Positions 6,383-9,425 of a stretch of DNA of 9,425 bases are shown here, piece after piece; position 1 is the stretch's first letter, and each line of letters opens with the position of its first letter. The notes under the pieces are model-generated. The model was not told the origin of the DNA and searched no databases. It saw only the letters and a program-made list of their open reading frames with translations. The DNA lies in the NCBI RefSeq assembly GCF_937906425.1, contig NZ_CALCYR010000209.1, forward strand, positions 1-9,425. The letters are read 5' to 3'. This DNA comes from an uncultured Methanobrevibacter sp. GTDB lineage: Archaea > Methanobacteriota > Methanobacteria > Methanobacteriales > Methanobacteriaceae. A program made the position numbers and the translations under genes.

Positions 6383-7372
6383 ATGAAAAGAACATTAAAA
6401 TCCACTAAAAACACCGTATCTAGCCGTAGAACTTCATTAAACTTAAAAAACCAAAACATCATGACTGAAAAAATTAATTACTTAAAATCTCAAGAAAGAG
6501 AAGAAATTTCCGAATGCCCACAGTGTGGTTCAAGTGATTTCTTCACAGATGACGCCAAACATGAAATTATCTGTTCCCACTGCGGATTAGTTGTTGAAGA
6601 AAACATTATAGACTTTACTCCATCTGGAACCGCTATAAATAATGATGGAAAAGGACTTACACAACATTCAATGGCAGACAATGGCAGAGCTGATGGAGGA
6701 TTAGGATCCAGTTTAAGATTAAATGATGTTAACCACGACCAAAGAAGAATGTGGAATCGTTTAAGAAGAATGAATAACCAATCCAAAATCAAAAACAACA
6801 AGGACAGAAACTTACTCAGAGCAACTCCAACATTGCTGATGTTAATTTCCAGATTATCTCTTCCTAAATCCATTAAGGAAAGAACTATCTACATTTACAA
6901 AGAAGCTCTTGACAAGGAACTTGTTAGAGGAAGAACCATTGATGGAATCATGGCTGTTAGCCTATTTGTTGCATGCAGAGAACAAAATGTTCCAAGAAGT
7001 TTAAAAGAAATTGAAGAAGCGTCAGGCATTTCTAAAAGAACTCTTCATCACAATTTAAACTTAATTAAGAGAGAATTAAAGATTAAGGTACCTCCTGCAA
7101 GAGCTATGGATTACGTTCCAAGATTCACAAGCAACTTAGGATTATCCAATGCTATTGAATCCAAAGCTATTGAAATTCTTGAAGTGGCTCAACAAGAAAA
7201 AATCCTTGGAGGAAAAGATCCTAAAAGTTTCGCAGCAGCTGCTATCTACAGTTCAACAATCCTACTCGACGAACGTGTAACCCAAGGGGAAATTGCAGAA
7301 GCGACTAAAGTCACTGCTGTTACCATCAGAAACAGATGCAAAGACATGGATGTCATCATCAAAAACATATAA
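6383..7372 (+). CDS. tfb: Transcription initiation factor B (TFB/TFIIB), divergent paralogue
   Basis: Archaeal TFIIB homologue: it binds the TBP-DNA complex and the BRE and recruits RNA polymerase. 329 aa, somewhat longer than the usual 300-315. Visible: a basic Ser/Thr-rich N-terminal extension (1-42); zinc ribbon CPQC (C45/C48) and CSHC (C64/C67); B-reader/linker region (about 76-125); first cyclin repeat (about 140-232) with LVRGRTIDGIMAVSLFVACR; second cyclin repeat (about 240-328) with VPPARAMDYVPRF, a KSFAAAAIY segment and a C-terminal helix-turn-helix TQGEIAEATKVTAVTIRNR that reads the BRE. Odd: canonical TFBs carry a GPEWRAF-like B-reader motif after the ribbon; here the place is taken by TPSGTAIN, and the following linker is Gly/Asn-rich. 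This points to a second, specialised TFB and not the main housekeeping one. RBS GTGAT supports the start at 6383; an internal ATG (residue 27) is a weaker alternative. It is a single unit with long spacers on both sides. Confidence 0.93.
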   Translation: MKRTLKSTKNTVSSRRTSLNLKNQNIMTEKINYLKSQEREEISECPQCGSSDFFTDDAKHEIICSHCGLVVEENIIDFTPSGTAINNDGKGLTQHSMADNGRADGGLGSSLRLNDVNHDQRRMWNRLRRMNNQSKIKNNKDRNLLRATPTLLMLISRLSLPKSIKERTIYIYKEALDKELVRGRTIDGIMAVSLFVACREQNVPRSLKEIEEASGISKRTLHHNLNLIKRELKIKVPPARAMDYVPRFTSNLGLSNAIESKAIEILEVAQQEKILGGKDPKSFAAAAIYSSTILLDERVTQGEIAEATKVTAVTIRNRCKDMDVIIKNI

Positions 7373-7505
7373 AATTATTTTTTTCTTTTTTATTTAAATT
7401 TAAAATTATTTTTCTTTCTTATTTTAATTTAAATTATTTTTTTATCTTATTTTTATTTAAAACTATTTTTTATCTTATTTTCAATTTTTAAACTATTTTA
7501 TTAAA
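7373..7505 (+). terminator. Array of T-tract terminators after tfb
   Basis: From the tfb stop onward the sense strand carries five related units of the form A-T/C-TATTTTTT...CTTATTT, starting near 7374, 7405, 7433, 7462 and 7492 (spacing 28-31 nt). It is both a degenerate tandem repeat and a series of T-tract stop signals. The rest of the spacer to 7695 is A/T-rich with nothing recognisable. Confidence 0.65.
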
Positions 7506-7687
7506 TTTCAATTTTTTACCATTTCAATTCATTAAGAATAAACCTCTTTTTAAACAAAAATTTATTTTCTTAACAGCCCCAAAACCCTTTTTTCAGAATT
7601 TAAAATTTATTTCCCTTAGAATCCAACAAACCCATTTTATGAATTTTAGAAAAAATTAAATAAAAACATTTTAAAAATTATATTTAA

Positions 7688-7692
7688 GTGAT
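7688..7692 (+). promoter_or_regulatory. Ribosome binding site of the YjbQ-family gene
   Basis: GTGAT 3 nt before ATG at 7696, the same motif and spacing as at tfb. Confidence 0.5.
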
Positions 7693-7695
7693 TTT

Positions 7696-8133
7696 ATGAC
7701 AATAATTAAAAAATCAATTAAAATTAATTCTAATTCTTCTTTTGAAATAATAGACATTACAGACCAAGTTAAGGAAATTTTAAACAATATAACTCAAGAA
7801 TATGATGATAAAATACCAAATAAGACCGGAATTGTTTCCATATTTACCAAACATTCCACTAGCGCAATTAGAGTAAATGAAAATGAATCAGGTCTTTTAA
7901 CAGATTTTGAAAATATCTTGAATGAATTGGTTTTAGACAAAAATAACTACAGACATGATGCCATAGACAACAATGCATCATCCCATCTAAAATCATTTTT
8001 ACTGGGCTCTTCTGAAAGCATTCCAATAAGTGAAGGAAAATTAGATTTAGGAACCTGGCAATCAATATTCTTTATAGAATTGGATGGTCCTAGAATGAAT
8101 AGAACAGTCGATTTGAACTTTATTTTAGAATAA
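7696..8133 (+). CDS. YjbQ/UPF0047 family protein (secondary thiamine-phosphate synthase-like)
   Basis: 145 aa, typical length for this widespread small-protein family, which forms compact beta-rich trimers. Some members show weak thiamine-phosphate synthase activity in bacteria, but the true role is unsettled, so the enzyme name is a family label only. Signatures seen: IFTKHSTSAIRVNENESG (about 49-66), matching the family's FTxHTTAGxxINEN block; the conserved NNASSHLKSFLLGSS (about 92-106) with its histidine; and LDLGTWQSIFFIELDGPR (about 117-134), matching the family's LGTWQxIxFxExDGPR end motif. Histidines H53 and H97 are likely metal or active-site ligands by family analogy. The start is supported by GTGAT at 7688-7692. 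The gene is intact, isolated from tfb by 323 nt, and converges with the partial surface-protein gene on the minus strand, leaving a 160-nt gap. Confidence 0.92.
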   Translation: MTIIKKSIKINSNSSFEIIDITDQVKEILNNITQEYDDKIPNKTGIVSIFTKHSTSAIRVNENESGLLTDFENILNELVLDKNNYRHDAIDNNASSHLKSFLLGSSESIPISEGKLDLGTWQSIFFIELDGPRMNRTVDLNFILE

Positions 8134-8240
8134 ATCTGATTAAAAATTGATTAAATATAAAAATATTAATTATTAAATAATAATTTTTAAAAAATAGAAT
8201 AAACAGAGCAAAAAATTAATAAAAATCTTAATAATAATCT

Positions 8241-8277
8241 AAAAAAAGAAAAACCGGTATATTGGTCTTTCAATATA
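8241..8277 (-). terminator. Hairpin plus T-tract terminator of the surface-protein gene
   Basis: Read on the minus strand, about 17 nt after the TAG (8294-8296), TATATTG pairs with CAATATA (8271-8277 with 8258-8264). An alternative stem pairs AAAGACC (8264-8270) with GGTTTTT (8249-8255, one G-T pair), directly followed by C and T7 (8241-8247). Stem plus T-run is the form of a bacterial intrinsic terminator, while other terminators in this window are plain T-tracts. Confidence 0.6.
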
Positions 8278-8293
8278 ATGTAAAATTAAATTT

Positions 8294-9425
8294 CTAACTA
8301 GAACTAACTCCAATTATATATGGATTACTTGCTGTACCTGGATTAGTTTCTGATGCAGTTGTTACACTAGCCGTGGATACAAGAGAAACTGAGGGACGGA
8401 CCCCGAGAGCATTGTTCACGTAGTTGCTGCCACTCAAGTAGCCATTGACGTACACGCTCCAGCCGCTAGCGTGGGCACCAAAGAAGACGTCAGGAGACAA
8501 GGACCACCAGTAATTACCAGATGCATTTTTTCTTAGGTAATATAATGTATTAGAAGTTCCATATGCTGCCCCAGCAAATGCTATTTCATCCGCAGTTAGT
8601 AATCCGATCTTTTTATCTAAGGCTCCATTCCCATTTGTTGTATCTGATACCGTAAACTTTGATAGTTTTCCATCACTTCCTGCTTCTGGACACACTAACG
8701 TTACTTTGCTTGTTGTTGCTTTTGTCCATGATGTTGCTTTATCATCTAAGAGTCTTGTTGTTGCACCATAGTATGTTACTTCAGTGTTATATCCTAAATT
8801 GGTTGGAGTATAACTTGATCCTAATGGATTAAAATCACTATCGGTATTTAAACTTTTATCATTACACCAGATAACATCAGCTAATAAATCGGTATAATCT
8901 GTTTCAGCATCTTCTCCTAAATAATCATCATACCATGTTTCTAAATTTGTTAATATGGTACTTTTATTTGTATTGGCATGTTCTGCTTCATATGTACTAC
9001 TTCCTGGCGTTCCATACATGAAACCAACATAGGCATTTTTATCACGTGAAGAATTAAATACACTTGTATATGTAGATTCGCTATACCTCGCAAATGCATT
9101 ACTTGTTCCATCTTCACTTGTTGCGCAGGGATTATCTACTTCATTGGGATTATAATTATATAATACTAATTTAGTATTACCTAATCCATCTACTCTTACT
9201 ATTCTCCAGCACATTCCAGCAAAGGCAACGTAATTATTTTCGACTGCTCCTCGGTAATAATAGCTAGTTCCATAATCATCTTCAGTTAATGCTAAGATTG
9301 CCTCTGTTTCAGTAGTTACCTTAACTGAACCAGTTATATATAAAATCATAGATGCTGACTCAGACGTTGTATTAATAATATATGCATTGCTTCCATTTAT
9401 TATTGCATATTTACCAGCTAAAATT
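8294..9425 (-). CDS. Partial surface protein with C-type-lectin/FGE-like C-terminus; probable DGR target
   Basis: The gene runs off the right edge: the frame stays open upstream of the ATG at 9347-9349 for a further 25 codons, so that Met is internal and the N-terminus (perhaps a signal or prepilin-like segment) is missing. Counting from that Met: the block YYYRGAVENNYVAFAGMCWR (30-49) and following RIVRVDG, common in surface proteins of gut Bacilli/Firmicutes; four cysteines (47, 75, 162, 220), possibly disulfides; then NYWWSLSP (279-286), a variable-looking stretch (287-315), GVRPSVSL (316-323) and a Ser/Thr-rich tail with NPGTASNPYII. The WWSLSP...GVRPxVSL frame is typical of C-type-lectin/FGE-like or DUF6273-like ligand-binding domains. 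The 3' segment is G+C-rich and NNC-codon-rich, as in DGR variable regions. Family recall is mine, not a search result. A bacterial origin (transfer) or a chimeric contig should be considered. No transmembrane segment is seen in the visible part. Confidence 0.8.
   Translation of the reverse strand, partial: ILAGKYAIINGSNAYIINTTSESASMILYITGSVKVTTETEAILALTEDDYGTSYYYRGAVENNYVAFAGMCWRIVRVDGLGNTKLVLYNYNPNEVDNPCATSEDGTSNAFARYSESTYTSVFNSSRDKNAYVGFMYGTPGSSTYEAEHANTNKSTILTNLETWYDDYLGEDAETDYTDLLADVIWCNDKSLNTDSDFNPLGSSYTPTNLGYNTEVTYYGATTRLLDDKATSWTKATTSKVTLVCPEAGSDGKLSKFTVSDTTNGNGALDKKIGLLTADEIAFAGAAYGTSNTLYYLRKNASGNYWWSLSPDVFFGAHASGWSVYVNGYLSGSNYVNNALGVRPSVSLVSTASVTTASETNPGTASNPYIIGVSSS
8391..8510 (-). 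other. Candidate DGR variable region (VR) at the 3' end of the surface-protein gene
   Basis: By hand count 70 of 120 bases are G or C (58%), against 43 of 120 (36%) in 8521-8640. From Asp287 to Asn313 the codons are mostly NNC or NNT, with Val, Phe, Ala, His, Ser, Gly, Tyr and Asn in places that vary in relatives. DGRs mutate template adenines, so AAC/AAT codons in the template become NNC/NNT in the VR. The block ends at the conserved GGGGTCCGTCCC (GVRP), where the initiation-of-mutagenic-homing site usually lies. No matching template repeat or reverse transcriptase is in the window. Confidence 0.65.

Noticed and set aside
6490..6873. A 127-codon minus-strand frame opposite tfb
   Set aside because: It is a shadow of the TFB ribbon and first cyclin repeat, without RBS or domain.
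8391..8510. Foreign insertion explaining the G+C-rich patch
   Set aside because: The reading frame passes through without interruption, conserved motifs flank it exactly, and there are no repeats at its borders; a hypermutated VR explains it better.

Overview
The window looks like the chromosome of an AT-rich methanogenic archaeon. Methanobrevibacter or a close Methanobacteriales relative is my best guess. It carries a TFIIB-type initiation factor (TFB), an archaeal-type PheRS beta chain of about 550 residues, and a ValRS with an HMGH signature. Ribosome binding sites match the archaeal anti-SD (GGAGAT, GAGGTGG, GTGAT). Spacers are extremely A/T-rich and full of oligo-A/oligo-T repeats. The genus is inferred, not proven by the sequence.

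Layout, left to right. Positions 1-60 hold a duplicated T-tract terminator (minus sense) for valS, which fills 76-2838 on the minus strand and probably starts at a TTG. A 565-nt divergent spacer (2839-3403) holds the valS TATA box and a 47-bp exact tandem repeat. A small histidine-rich membrane protein of unknown function follows (3404-3760, plus), then pheT (3938-5593, plus). The next spacer of about 790 nt has a pheT terminator, a triplicated A-rich repeat (5644-5810) and a less AT-rich, apparently non-coding block (about 6061-6300) with an inverted repeat. Then come a divergent TFB paralogue (6383-7372, plus), an array of T-tracts, and a YjbQ/UPF0047-family gene (7696-8133, plus). The right end is a partial, convergent minus-strand gene (8294 to beyond 9425) for a surface protein with a C-type-lectin/FGE-like end.

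The most interesting part is that last gene. Its 3' end (about 8391-8510) is 58% G+C by my count, against 36% just beside it. It consists largely of NNC/NNT codons just before a GVRPSVSL motif, which is what the variable region (VR) of a diversity-generating retroelement (DGR) target looks like. No reverse transcriptase or template repeat is in the window. The protein resembles surface proteins of gut Bacilli/Firmicutes more than archaeal proteins, so either it was acquired by transfer or the contig is chimeric.

The housekeeping genes form no obvious operon. Two aminoacyl-tRNA synthetases, an initiation factor and a YjbQ protein sit as mostly single units separated by long spacers with their own terminators. 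The TFB is unusual because the conserved B-reader motif (GPEWRAF-like) is missing, suggesting a specialised second TFB.
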